The notes beneath the pieces were generated by a model. It made no database searches. It was not told the origin of the DNA and saw only the letters and a program-made list of their open reading frames with translations. From positions 136,522 to 200,521 of the forward strand of contig NZ_NEHB01000013.1 of the NCBI RefSeq assembly GCF_002127655.1: DNA of 64,000 nucleotides. Direction: 5' to 3'. The DNA comes from Janthinobacterium sp. GW456P. GTDB taxonomy: Bacteria; Pseudomonadota; Gammaproteobacteria; Burkholderiales; Burkholderiaceae_D. Shown here piece after piece: positions 17,878 through 26,137 of the stretch; within the stretch, counting starts at the first letter, position 1; every line of letters begins with the position of its first letter. The translations under genes and the position numbers were made by a program.

Positions 17878-19031
17878 TCATGAACTTCAACACGGCGCCG
17901 GCCGCTCCGGCACCAGCGACCCCTGCGGCATCTGCACCAGCACCGGCGGCGGCACCGTCACAGGCCGCCGCCTTGCCCGGCACACCAGGCTATGCCGCTA
18001 CTGGCGCCGTGCCCTCCGCCCTGCCCCTGTTTGCGCAGGTGCTTGACGTGACCGGCGTGGAAACGGCCGACGCCGACACGCCCGCTCCCGCGAAGGAGAG
18101 CGACAGCGACAGCCAGGCCGACAGCAGCCTGCCGGCCATGGCCGTCCCCGTTATCGGCTTGCCGGTGACCATGCTGCCGCCAACGGACGCGGCCGAGGCG
18201 CGTGCCGCCGCCCAGGCGCAAGTACAGACACAAGCGCAGACACAGGTGCAGGCGAATGCGGTGCAAGCCAATCCGGCACTCAACATCAGCCTGCATCCGT
18301 CGGCGGTCACCCTGAACGCGGCGGCAACGGCGCCAGCGCCAGGCCGCGACACGCGCGAGCCGCTGGCCGCCGCCAACCCGGCGACGGCCGCCAAGGGCGG
18401 CGTGCCGGCACAGCCGTTCGAATCGCTGCTGCAGCAAAGCGCTTCGGCAAGCGCCGTCGCCGCGCCTGCCGTTGCCGCGCGCGAAGGCGAACGTGGCGCC
18501 GCGACGCCGGCACCGGCCACGCCCAACCTGGGTCTGGCGGGCGCGGTCGGCAATACGGCCACAGCGGCCCCGGCCGGCGACACCATCAAGCTCAACGGCC
18601 CAGCCCAGCAATGGCAGGAACCGCTGCGCGAAGCGCTGGGCGAACGCCTGCAGACGCAGATCGGCCGCAACAGCGAACACGCGACGATCCGCCTCGAGCC
18701 GCCCATGCTGGGTCGCATTGAAATTTCCATCCGCCATACGGCCGGCGCGCTGCAGGTGAACGTCACGGCGTCGAATTCGGAAGTGTTGCGCCAGTTGCAA
18801 GGCATCGGCGAGAACATGCGCAGCGACCTGGCGCAGCGCCAGTACACCGACGTGGCCGTCAATATCAGCGCCACCCCGCGCAGCCCCGCTGCCCAGGCGT
18901 TCGCCGAAGGCGATGCGCGCGGCCAGCGTCAGCCGGGCCGCCAGCAGGACGACGCCGAACCGGGACGCGCCCTGTCCGACGGCAGCACCGCCGCCACCAC
19001 ATACGCCAGCCACGAGCGAGAGACCGCCTGA
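17874..19031 (+). CDS. fliK: Flagellar hook-length control protein FliK
   Basis: FliK (385 residues) measures the hook and triggers the FlhB switch. The first 250 residues are Ala/Pro/Gln-rich and low in complexity, as expected of the secreted ruler part. The C-terminal Flg_hook domain (about 255-345) has the expected R-L-E-P-P-M-L-G-R-I-E-I-S-I pattern, followed by a helix with L-R-Q-L-Q. Start choice is the ATG at 17874 overlapping the upstream stop; an ATG at 17880 is also possible. It matches LafE. Overlap with fliL is one base. Confidence 0.93.
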   Translation: MIMNFNTAPAAPAPATPAASAPAPAAAPSQAAALPGTPGYAATGAVPSALPLFAQVLDVTGVETADADTPAPAKESDSDSQADSSLPAMAVPVIGLPVTMLPPTDAAEARAAAQAQVQTQAQTQVQANAVQANPALNISLHPSAVTLNAAATAPAPGRDTREPLAAANPATAAKGGVPAQPFESLLQQSASASAVAAPAVAAREGERGAATPAPATPNLGLAGAVGNTATAAPAGDTIKLNGPAQQWQEPLREALGERLQTQIGRNSEHATIRLEPPMLGRIEISIRHTAGALQVNVTASNSEVLRQLQGIGENMRSDLAQRQYTDVAVNISATPRSPAAQAFAEGDARGQRQPGRQQDDAEPGRALSDGSTAATTYASHERETA

Positions 19032-19507
19032 TGAATATGAAAATGAAACTGATAGCCGGCTTTGTCGGCGTGGCCGTGCTGGCCGCTGGCGCCGCTGGCG
19101 GCGCCATCTGGTATTTGGCCAAGCCGGTCGCCGGCCATGCCGAAGTCGCCGAAGCGAAAGCCCCGCCACCGCCCGCCACGGGCAAGAAAGCGCGCAAGTT
19201 CCTCACGCTGGACAAAGTCATCGTGATGTTGCGCCGCGGCCCCGGCGAAGGCGAGACGCATTACCTGTCGGCCGACCTGGTGATCGCCACCACCGAGGAA
19301 AAGGAAAAGCTGACCAAGGATCACTTGCCGCTGATGCGCTCGATCGCCGTCAGCACCCTGTCGAGTTTTCCGCTCGACAAGGCGCAGACCATGACCGTGG
19401 AACAATATGCCGAGCAGATCAACAAAGCCTTCAATGTCAGCTACGAGCGTGAACAGATGGAAAAACCGTTCACCGAAGTCATGGTCGGCAAGCTGATCAT
19501 TGAATAA
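19031..19507 (+). CDS. fliL: Flagellar basal-body-associated protein FliL
   Basis: FliL (158 residues) has one N-terminal transmembrane helix (about 5-25) and a periplasmic domain that surrounds and supports the stator. The segment F-L-T-L-D-K-V-I-V-M-L and the C-terminal F-T-E-V-M-V-G-K-L-I-I-E fit the family. It overlaps fliK by one base and precedes the sigma factor gene, matching lafF in lateral loci. Confidence 0.93.
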   Translation: MNMKMKLIAGFVGVAVLAAGAAGGAIWYLAKPVAGHAEVAEAKAPPPPATGKKARKFLTLDKVIVMLRRGPGEGETHYLSADLVIATTEEKEKLTKDHLPLMRSIAVSTLSSFPLDKAQTMTVEQYAEQINKAFNVSYEREQMEKPFTEVMVGKLIIE

Positions 19508-19528
19508 GCCAACACGCCAGCCGACCTA

Positions 19529-20284
19529 GTGGGAGATCCCTTGGCCTATGTAGAGCAATACCAGGAAGCGTATGGCGCCGGCGAATATGCCGCCGCCAGC
19601 GCTTGCGCGGCCGTGCTCAGCATTGCCGAAGAGCAACAACATCTGGTGGCGTACTCCCCTTTGGTGAAACGCATCGTGCGCCAGCTCAATTCGCAGGTGT
19701 CGGGCGCCATCGACCGCGACGACATGGAACAGATCGGCCTGATGGGCCTGCTCGAAGCCTTGCGCCGCTACGGCGTGCCGGACCAGTCTTTCGGCAGCTA
19801 TGCCAGCCTGCGCATCCGTGGCGCCATCCTCGATGAACTGCGACGCCAGGACTGGCGCCCGCGCGCCGTGCGCCAGGAAAGCCACCGTCTGCGCGACAGC
19901 GTGCGCGCCCTGACCCGCCGCCTCGGACGCGAGCCGCTGGACGCGGAAATCATGGCCGCGCTGAAGCTGACCCCCGAAGCTTTCCAGGAATACCAGTTGG
20001 CGGAAAACGCCGAGCTGATCGCCAGTTTCGATGAAGTGCTGCAGGAAAGCCTGGGACAGGCCGACAGCGCACCGAGTCCGGAAGAGCAATTGATGGTGCG
20101 GCGCAGCCTGGAGCAGGCGCTGCGCGCGCTCGACGAACGCGAGCAGCGCGTGATCCAGATGTATTACGAATTCGAACTGAGCTACAAAGAAATAGCCGCC
20201 GTACTGGACCTGAGCGACGCCCGCGTCTGCCAGCTCAACAAGACGGCGCTGGGCAAGATGAAAGCCATGCTGCAAGACGCATAA
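19529..20284 (+). CDS. fliA: Flagellar sigma-28 factor FliA (LafS-like)
   Basis: This 251-residue sigma-70 family protein has regions 2, 3 and 4. Region 2 includes Y-S-P-L-V-K-R-I-V and R-D-D-M-E-Q-I-G-L-M-G-L, region 3 follows, and region 4 carries the helix-turn-helix L-S-Y-K-E-I-A-A-V-L-D-L-S-D-A-R-V. It should direct transcription of late genes such as the flagellins, and FlgM encoded at 22260 is its likely antagonist. The GTG at 19529 gives the full N-terminus; a TTG at 19541 with GGGAG six bases before is a credible alternative start. Its place between fliL and motA matches lafS. Confidence 0.95.
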   Translation: MGDPLAYVEQYQEAYGAGEYAAASACAAVLSIAEEQQHLVAYSPLVKRIVRQLNSQVSGAIDRDDMEQIGLMGLLEALRRYGVPDQSFGSYASLRIRGAILDELRRQDWRPRAVRQESHRLRDSVRALTRRLGREPLDAEIMAALKLTPEAFQEYQLAENAELIASFDEVLQESLGQADSAPSPEEQLMVRRSLEQALRALDEREQRVIQMYYEFELSYKEIAAVLDLSDARVCQLNKTALGKMKAMLQDA

Positions 20285-20340
20285 GTTTCAGCACTATCCA
20301 TCAAATTGACGCAGCACAATGACGCAGAAAGGCAGTTGAC

Positions 20341-21255
20341 ATGGTAATTATCGGTATCTTAATCGTGATGGGGTGTGTATTCGGAGGCTTCGCCCTGATG
20401 GGCGGCACCGTCCACGCGATCTGGCAACCGGTCGAGTTGATCATCATCATCGGCGCCGCCGTCGGCGCCCTGGTGCTGGGCAACCCGAAGCATGTACTCG
20501 GTGAAATGCTGCACCAGATGCGCAAGATCGTCACGCACAAGAAGCAAGGCTCGGAATTCCAGCGCCAGTTGCTGCTGCTGATGTATGAACTGCTGCAAAC
20601 GGCCGCCGGCGGCCTGAAGGCGCTGGACGCCCACGTCGAGGCGCCGCGCGAAAGCGCCCTGTTCCAGCGCTATCCGCTGGTGCTGGAAGAGCCGAAGCTG
20701 CTGGCCTTCATCGTCGACAACTTCCGTTTGATGGCGATGGGCAAGATCAACGCGCATGAACTCGAAGGCGTGCTGGAGCAGGAACTCGAAGCCATCCACG
20801 ACGAATTGCTGCAGCCGTCGAAGTCGCTGCACAAGATCGCCGAGGCCATGCCCGGCTTCGGTATTCTGGCCGCCGTGCTCGGCATCGTGATGGCCATGAA
20901 TTCCGTGGCCGACGGCGCCGACGCGGCGGAGATTTCGGAAAAAGTGGGCGCCGCCATGGTCGGTACCTTCATCGGCATCTTCTTCTGCTACGGCGTGCTC
21001 GATCCGATGTGCAACATGATGAAACAGCTGGTGGGCGAGGAAGGCTCGACCATGGAATGCGTGAAAGTCGTGCTGGTCACGCACGTGGCGGGCAAACCGC
21101 CGCTGCTGGCCATCGATGCGGGCCGCCGCCTGGTGCAGCTGAACATCAAGCCGAGCTTCGCCCAGCTGGAAAGCTGGATCAATGCGCTGGAAGATGGCGG
21201 CGCGGAACAAGAGCAAGGCCAAGGCCGGGGAGGCCGCCGTGCTAAAGCCGCATGA
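20341..21255 (+). CDS. motA: Flagellar stator protein MotA (LafT-like)
   Basis: MotA (304 residues) has four transmembrane helices, two at the N-terminus and two near 165-225, with the cytoplasmic loop between them that contacts FliG. The proline-bearing P-G-F-G-I-L-A-A-V-L-G-I helix and the following stretch are typical of proton-driven MotA. An AAAGG ribosome site precedes the ATG. Ending at 21255 it overlaps motB, as in many stator pairs. A dedicated stator inside the locus is typical of lateral flagella. Confidence 0.96.
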   Translation: MVIIGILIVMGCVFGGFALMGGTVHAIWQPVELIIIIGAAVGALVLGNPKHVLGEMLHQMRKIVTHKKQGSEFQRQLLLLMYELLQTAAGGLKALDAHVEAPRESALFQRYPLVLEEPKLLAFIVDNFRLMAMGKINAHELEGVLEQELEAIHDELLQPSKSLHKIAEAMPGFGILAAVLGIVMAMNSVADGADAAEISEKVGAAMVGTFIGIFFCYGVLDPMCNMMKQLVGEEGSTMECVKVVLVTHVAGKPPLLAIDAGRRLVQLNIKPSFAQLESWINALEDGGAEQEQGQGRGGRRAKAA

Positions 21256-22243
21256 GAAACATGAACAGGCCATCATCAAGCGTGCCGGACGCAAGCATGA
21301 CGACGATGGCCATGGCGGCGCCTGGAAAGTAGCGTTCGCCGACTTTTGCCTGGCCCTGCTGTCGCTGTTCCTGGTGCTGTGGCTGATGGCCGCGCGCGAG
21401 CAGCAGGCGATGAAAGAAATCATGATGGACGCATCGGCAGGCAGCCGCCAGGGCGAAGGCCAGGGCGTCATGCCGGAACAGAAAGGCGGCCCGCGCGGCA
21501 GCCTGATCGAGCGCTTCCCCATGCCCCGCAAGGGCACCGGCGACACGCGCACGGAAGGCAAGCAGACGCAGGACGGCAAGGCTGGCGCGGCGCCGCAAAA
21601 CCAGACCAAGGTCAGCTACCAGTCGCCGGAAGACTTGCTGTCCCTGTCGCGCGCGCTCGACAAGCTCAGCGACGAAGCAGGACTGAAGAGCAATCTGCAA
21701 TCGGTGATCACGCCATACGGCTTGCGCGTCATGCTGCACGATACGGACAAGCAAGGCATGTTCGTGCGCGGCAGTGCCGTGCCGACCGACCGCTTCCGCA
21801 AGCTGCTGCGCCAGATGGGCCCCGTGTTTGCGCAAATGGACAACCAGATGCTGATCGTCGGCCATACGGACTCGATGCAATACGCCAATACCGGCTATGA
21901 AGGCTTTTCCAACTGGACCCTGTCGGCCAACCGCGCCATGTCGGCGCGCGCGCAATTGCTGATCGGCAGCATGAGTCCGGACAGCGTGCTGCAAGTGGTC
22001 GGCATGGCCGACCGCGCGCCGCTGGACGTGAAAAATGCCAGCGCCGGCATCAACCGCCGCATCGAACTGTTAATATTGACGCGTGGCCAGGCCGACAGCA
22101 TCGCCGCCATGTTCGGCATGGCCGGACAAAAGCCGCAAGGCGACGAGCTGCAGGTGGGTGAACCGGACTCCGGCACCCTGCAACGCCTGCGCGAAAAACT
22201 GGGCCTGCCCGCAAAGAAAGATCGGGAAGAGCATGCAAATTAA
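21239..22243 (+). CDS. motB: Flagellar stator protein MotB (LafU-like)
   Basis: MotB (334 residues) has one transmembrane helix after the motif K-V-A-F-A-D-F, in which Asp35 is the predicted ion-carrying residue, and a C-terminal OmpA-like peptidoglycan-binding domain (V-G-H-T-D-S and N-W-T-L-S-A-N-R-A). I place the start at GTG 21239 because GGGGAGG lies five bases before it; an ATG 45 bases further upstream would extend it by 15 basic residues. It overlaps motA by 17 bases. Confidence 0.95.
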   Translation: MLKPHEKHEQAIIKRAGRKHDDDGHGGAWKVAFADFCLALLSLFLVLWLMAAREQQAMKEIMMDASAGSRQGEGQGVMPEQKGGPRGSLIERFPMPRKGTGDTRTEGKQTQDGKAGAAPQNQTKVSYQSPEDLLSLSRALDKLSDEAGLKSNLQSVITPYGLRVMLHDTDKQGMFVRGSAVPTDRFRKLLRQMGPVFAQMDNQMLIVGHTDSMQYANTGYEGFSNWTLSANRAMSARAQLLIGSMSPDSVLQVVGMADRAPLDVKNASAGINRRIELLILTRGQADSIAAMFGMAGQKPQGDELQVGEPDSGTLQRLREKLGLPAKKDREEHAN

Positions 22244-22259
22244 GGGCAAGGGACAACGT

Positions 22260-22550
22260 ATGAAAATCTCCTCCGGCAACACCGGTGCTGCCACGCGCAG
22301 CAGCGCCGTCGCGCCGGCCGAGGCGATCGCCGAGAACGCGGGCGCCGCAGGCGCCATGGGCGGCTCGTCGGCCGGGGCGGAACTGCAATCGGCCGTGCTG
22401 CAGCCGGCCATGGCCGCCCTGCGCGCCATGCCCGAGATCGACCATGAACGCGTGGCCATGCTGCGCGATGCGCTGGCCAAGGGCGAGTTGCCGTTCGATC
22501 CATCGAAACTGGCGGGCCTGATCCAGCGTTTCCACGGCGGCGAATCGTGA
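22260..22550 (+). CDS. flgM: Anti-sigma-28 factor FlgM
   Basis: This 96-residue protein has the low-complexity N-terminal half needed for export and the C-terminal helical sigma-binding segment with R-V-A-M-L-R-D-A-L-A-K-G followed by I-Q-R-F-H. FlgM holds sigma-28 inactive until hook completion allows its secretion. The ATG at 22260 has AAGGGA upstream; an in-frame ATG at 22233, inside motB, is an alternative. It sits one gene after the stator pair and overlaps flgN by four bases. Confidence 0.9.
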   Translation: MKISSGNTGAATRSSAVAPAEAIAENAGAAGAMGGSSAGAELQSAVLQPAMAALRAMPEIDHERVAMLRDALAKGELPFDPSKLAGLIQRFHGGES

Positions 22551-22987
22551 CCGCGCCGCGCAAGGGCATCACGCGCCAGGAAGCCGTGCGCCGCGTGCTG
22601 CAGGGCATGACGGACGACCGCGCCGGCTATGCCGCGCTGCAAACCTTACTGGAAGAGCAATTTCAGGCCACCTTGCACCACCAGAGCACCCGGCTGACGG
22701 CGCTGGCCGACCAGGTCGTCGCCGCCGTCGAGCCACTCGACGCACGCCGCCGCCAGCGTGTCAGTCTCGTCACCGCCCTGCTGGGCCCGCAAGGCGACAT
22801 GCCCCAATTTTTTGCGCTGTTGCAAGAAGACGCGCGTGCGACCGCCCAGCGCGACTGGGCCGCGCTGGAGCAGATGGTACTCGAATGCAAGCGCCTGAAT
22901 GCCCGCAACAGCGATTTATTAACAGAGCAGTACAGCATCATGCAGCGCGTGCTGCATGGCGAGGAAGATACGTATGCGCCAGGCTGA
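22547..22987 (+). CDS. flgN: Flagellar chaperone FlgN
   Basis: This is a 146-residue helical protein in the place of FlgN, the export chaperone for the hook-filament junction proteins FlgK and FlgL. It is rich in Ala, Gln, Leu and Arg, with a helix-turn around R-L-N-A-R-N-S-D-L-L near the C-terminus, which is the most conserved part of the family. Translation starts at GTG in an overlap with the flgM stop. The muramidase gene begins inside its last codons. Confidence 0.88.
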   Translation: MTAPRKGITRQEAVRRVLQGMTDDRAGYAALQTLLEEQFQATLHHQSTRLTALADQVVAAVEPLDARRRQRVSLVTALLGPQGDMPQFFALLQEDARATAQRDWAALEQMVLECKRLNARNSDLLTEQYSIMQRVLHGEEDTYAPG

Positions 22988-23726
22988 TTTCCTGACCACC
23001 CGCGCCACGGCGGCGACGCCATCGACGGCGGCGACCCATGCCGTGCAGAGCAATATGCGCGCCACCGAATCCACGGCCTCCAGCGGCAGCTTTGCCAGCG
23101 TGTTCCGGCAAGTACAGGGCGAAGTGGCCCGCTTCATCGAACAGGGCGGCGGCAACGCCACCAACCTGAGCCCGCAAGGACGCGCCTACCTGGAGCAAAG
23201 TCAGCCCGTCAATGTGCTGGGCGCCATCAGCCAGGGCGGCGAGATTGGCGAAACGCAGCAGCAATTCCTCGCCTCGATCAAGCCATGGACGGAAGAAACG
23301 GGCGCGCGCCTGGGGGTGGCACCGGAAATCGTCGCCGCCCACGCGGCGCTGGAATCGGGCTGGGGCCAGCGTCCGCTGCGCCAGGGCACGGGCGCGGACA
23401 CCAATAATCTGTTCGGCATCAAGGCCGGCGGCAAATGGCAGGGCGACGTGGCCAGCAACCTGACGACCGAATACGAGGCCGGCAGCGGCACGGCGCTGAA
23501 GAAAACCGAGCGCTTCCGCAGCTACCCGGACCAGGCCAGCGCGTTCCGCGACTATGCGCAAGTACTGCTCGACAATCCACGCTACCGCGCCGCCCTGAAC
23601 ACGGGTGCCGACGCGGGCGCCTTCGCGCAAGGCCTGGCGCGCGGCGGCTATGCCACCGACCCCAACTATGCTGCCAAGCTGACGCAGCTGGCGACACGTC
23701 TGCAGCGCACGGCGGCCGCGGACTGA
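22974..23726 (+). CDS. flgJ: Stand-alone flagellar muramidase (C-terminal half of FlgJ)
   Basis: This 250-residue protein carries a glucosaminidase (GH73-type) domain like the C-terminal half of enterobacterial FlgJ, which opens peptidoglycan for rod passage. The catalytic Glu is E127 in A-A-L-E-S-G-W-G-Q-R, and the N-N-L-F-G-I-K and T-T-E-Y-E motifs follow. The N-terminal about 90 residues lack the FlgJ rod-cap domain, which is encoded separately at 30685. The ATG at 22974 has GAGGAA upstream and overlaps flgN by 14 bases. There is no classical signal peptide, consistent with export by the flagellar apparatus. It converges on flgA with a six-base gap. Confidence 0.9.
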   Translation: MRQADFLTTRATAATPSTAATHAVQSNMRATESTASSGSFASVFRQVQGEVARFIEQGGGNATNLSPQGRAYLEQSQPVNVLGAISQGGEIGETQQQFLASIKPWTEETGARLGVAPEIVAAHAALESGWGQRPLRQGTGADTNNLFGIKAGGKWQGDVASNLTTEYEAGSGTALKKTERFRSYPDQASAFRDYAQVLLDNPRYRAALNTGADAGAFAQGLARGGYATDPNYAAKLTQLATRLQRTAAAD

Positions 23727-23732
23727 CTTGCC

Positions 23733-24494
23733 TTAACGGCCCGTCATATCGGCCGGTTCCACCACGCCCGCATCGACCACCCTGGCACGTATCACCGTGC
23801 CGCTGGTGGCGTTGCGCACGCGGATCAGCTCGCCAAGCGCGCCCGGATCCATCGCCTCGCCGGCCATGCTCACTTCCACCTGCTCCTTGCGCGCCACGAT
23901 GCTGACCGCACTGCCCCGCTTGATCAGCACAGGCGAGGCCAGCTGCCCCTGGCGCAGCACTTCGCCGGCACGCAAGCTGCGCCGGCTCGACAGGCCAATC
24001 GCGCCAGGCAAGGCAGAAATACTGTCCGGCACCATCGTCACGTCGCGCCGCGCCAGCACCACGTCACCCGATTGCAACGGCGTATTGGCCGTGACGGGGG
24101 CGCTGGTGACGGCCACTTGCGCCGTGATGCTGCCGCGCGCCAGCATTTCGTAACGCCATCCGTTGCTTCCAGGACACACTGCGACAAAGCGCATGCGCTG
24201 CGCCGAGCGGCTGTCCGCCGTTTCCAGCGCAACGGGCGCGGCGCACGCCGGCATGGGGCGCGTGCTTTTCACGACGGTCACCTGAAACTGGGGTTCCAGC
24301 AGTCCCGCCGTGGCCGCCTGCTGTGTCAATTGCTCGCGAGCTAACTGTTCCACGCGTGAAAATATATTGTCGGCTGGCAATTCTGCGCGACCTGCACTAC
24401 TATATAGGCTGGTCAGTAAAAATAGGCTTGGCAGCAGTATGCGACGACATTGCGCCTTGTTCCACATCACGGAATAGTTCTCAAAATAAATCAT
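23733..24494 (-). CDS. flgA: P-ring assembly chaperone FlgA
   Basis: FlgA (253 residues) is a periplasmic chaperone that helps FlgI build the P ring. A signal peptide is visible (hydrophobic core R-I-L-L-P-S-L-F-L-L-T-S-L), followed by a SAF domain (V-T-A-N-T-P-L-Q-S-G-D-V-V) and the C-terminal domain with I-R-V-R-N-A-T-S-G. The ATG at 24494 has AAGG upstream; an ATG nine codons later would also leave the signal peptide intact. It is transcribed divergently from flgB. Confidence 0.95.
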   Translation of the reverse strand: MIYFENYSVMWNKAQCRRILLPSLFLLTSLYSSAGRAELPADNIFSRVEQLAREQLTQQAATAGLLEPQFQVTVVKSTRPMPACAAPVALETADSRSAQRMRFVAVCPGSNGWRYEMLARGSITAQVAVTSAPVTANTPLQSGDVVLARRDVTMVPDSISALPGAIGLSSRRSLRAGEVLRQGQLASPVLIKRGSAVSIVARKEQVEVSMAGEAMDPGALGELIRVRNATSGTVIRARVVDAGVVEPADMTGR

Positions 24495-24634
24495 TGCTAA
24501 CCTTAATCAAAGATACTGAAGCGGCATGACCTTACCATGCGTCAACATGACTTGGCTGGGATTTTACCTCTGCACCACTTATTTTCTGGACCAAACCGCA
24601 AAAAGCACGATCGAATTCAACACAAAGGATGACC
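24495..24634. promoter_or_regulatory. Divergent flgA / flgB control region
   Basis: This 140-bp region must hold promoters for leftward flgA and for the rightward flgB-L run. It is less GC-rich than the coding DNA. AAAGG at 24624-24628 is the flgB ribosome site and fixes the start at 24635. I could not assign a sigma-28 or sigma-54 promoter with confidence. Confidence 0.6.
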
Positions 24635-24997
24635 ATGGGGATTAATTTCAAGGATGCGCTGGGCGTGCATGCCGATGCACTCGCACTGCGTGCCGACCGT
24701 ACACGCGTGCTGGCGGCCAACATCGCCAATGAAAACACGCCCGGCTTCCAGGCCATGGACATGGATTTCGGCAGCGCCCTGCAACAATTGCAGGATAACG
24801 AGGCCGGCCTGCTGTCGACCGATGACGATGCCAGTGCCCTGTACCGCGTACCCTACCACCCCAGCCGCGACGGCAATACCGTCGAAATCGGCGTCGAGCA
24901 GGCGGCGTTCTCGCAGAATGCCACCGACTTCCAGACCAGCCTCACTTTCGTCAACATGAAACTGAAGGGTCTGTCCAAGGCCATTTCCGGACAATAA
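24635..24997 (+). CDS. flgB: Flagellar proximal rod protein FlgB
   Basis: FlgB (120 residues) is a proximal rod subunit. The N-terminal rod motif with A-L-R-A-D-R-T-R-V-L-A-A-N-I-A-N and the C-terminal helix are typical. The ATG at 24635 is six bases after AAAGG, while the ATG at 24629 directly abuts the ribosome site and is less likely. It heads the flgBCDEFGHIJKL run. Confidence 0.96.
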   Translation: MGINFKDALGVHADALALRADRTRVLAANIANENTPGFQAMDMDFGSALQQLQDNEAGLLSTDDDASALYRVPYHPSRDGNTVEIGVEQAAFSQNATDFQTSLTFVNMKLKGLSKAISGQ

Positions 24998-25005
24998 GGA
25001 TCAGC

Positions 25006-25422
25006 ATGAGCTTCCAGGATATTTCCAAGATCGCCGGTTCGGCGATGGCGGCGCAGACCGTGCGCCTCAATACCATCGCCAGCAACCTGGCCAATGCCGA
25101 TTCCGTGGCCGGTTCCGAAGGCGAAACCTACCGCGCGCGCAAGCCCGTGTTTGCGGCCGTGATGGATGGCCCGGGTGCCAGCGGCGCCGGCGGACGAGTA
25201 CAGGTGCTCGACGTGGTGCAAAGCGATGAGCCGCTGCGCAAGGTGTATGAACCGGGCCACCCGATGGCCAATGCCGACGGCATGGTGTTCTACCCCAACG
25301 TCAACCAGGTAGCCGAGATGACCGACATGATGTCGGCCTCGCGCGCGTTTGAAACCAATGTCGAAGTTCTGGGCCGCATCAAGTCGATGCAGCAATCGCT
25401 CCTCAAATTAGGTGAAGCATAA
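25006..25422 (+). CDS. flgC: Flagellar proximal rod protein FlgC
   Basis: FlgC (138 residues) is a proximal rod subunit with the conserved N-terminal helix (A-Q-T-V-R-L-N-T-I-A-S-N-L-A-N), the P-N-V-N motif and a C-terminal helix ending S-M-Q-Q-S-L-L-K-L. AAGGA lies upstream of the start. It lies eight bases after flgB and three before flgD. Confidence 0.97.
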   Translation: MSFQDISKIAGSAMAAQTVRLNTIASNLANADSVAGSEGETYRARKPVFAAVMDGPGASGAGGRVQVLDVVQSDEPLRKVYEPGHPMANADGMVFYPNVNQVAEMTDMMSASRAFETNVEVLGRIKSMQQSLLKLGEA

Positions 25423-25425
25423 TCC

Positions 25426-26079
25426 ATGGAAACCAATCTCTTTACAAACAACACCAGCGGCAGCGGCGGCAACAACAATGCCGTCAAATCGCAAAACAAT
25501 GCCACCCAGGATATGTTCACCAAGTTGCTGGTCGCGCAGATCAAGAACCAGGATCCCCTGGCGCCGACCGATCCGAGCCAGTTCGTCAATCAATTGACGC
25601 AGCAGGCGCAGACGGAAGCGATGCAAAACCTGTCGACGCTGACCAGCGCCAATGCCAGCGTGCTGCAATCGATGCAGGTGCTGGCCCTGGGCGCGCAGGT
25701 AGGCTCCGAAGTCATGGTCAACAGCGAAACGGTGCAGCTCGACAAGAGCAAGGTCAACGGCAGCATCGCGCTGGCGGCCGGCACCACCAAGACCACCGTG
25801 ACCCTGAAAGGCATTGACGACAAGGAATACAAGATCGAACTGGGCGCCAAGTCGGCCGGCACGGTGCCGTTCACCATCGATCCCGTCGCCTTGGGCTTGC
25901 CTGCAGGCACTTACACCATGGCGGTCACCACCAATGGCACCGAAAAACCATCGGTCGACATCGCGGGCAAGCTCAACAGCGTGCGCCTGTCGTCCGGCGG
26001 CAGCATGATTTTGAGCGTGTCGAACCTGGGCGAAGTCAACCCTGGCGCGATCACCGGCTTCAACGGCAAGACGGCCTGA
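25426..26079 (+). CDS. flgD: Hook cap / hook assembly protein FlgD
   Basis: FlgD (217 residues) scaffolds polymerisation of FlgE. The N-terminal motif (D-M-F-T-K-L-L-V-A-Q-I-K-N-Q-D-P-L) is diagnostic, and the rest forms the FlgD Ig-like/tudor region (about 90-200). It follows flgC directly and is separated from flgE by 58 bases. Confidence 0.97.
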   Translation: METNLFTNNTSGSGGNNNAVKSQNNATQDMFTKLLVAQIKNQDPLAPTDPSQFVNQLTQQAQTEAMQNLSTLTSANASVLQSMQVLALGAQVGSEVMVNSETVQLDKSKVNGSIALAAGTTKTTVTLKGIDDKEYKIELGAKSAGTVPFTIDPVALGLPAGTYTMAVTTNGTEKPSVDIAGKLNSVRLSSGGSMILSVSNLGEVNPGAITGFNGKTA

Positions 26080-26137
26080 TCCGCTCGCCCCTTCGTTTCC
26101 TGAACACTAATCTCGTCCTTCACTAAAGGAAGTCAAC

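Noticed and set aside
24552-24567. TTGGC...TTTAC in the flgA/flgB region as a sigma-54 promoter
   Set aside because: The -24 part is good but the required GC at -12 is missing (AC instead).
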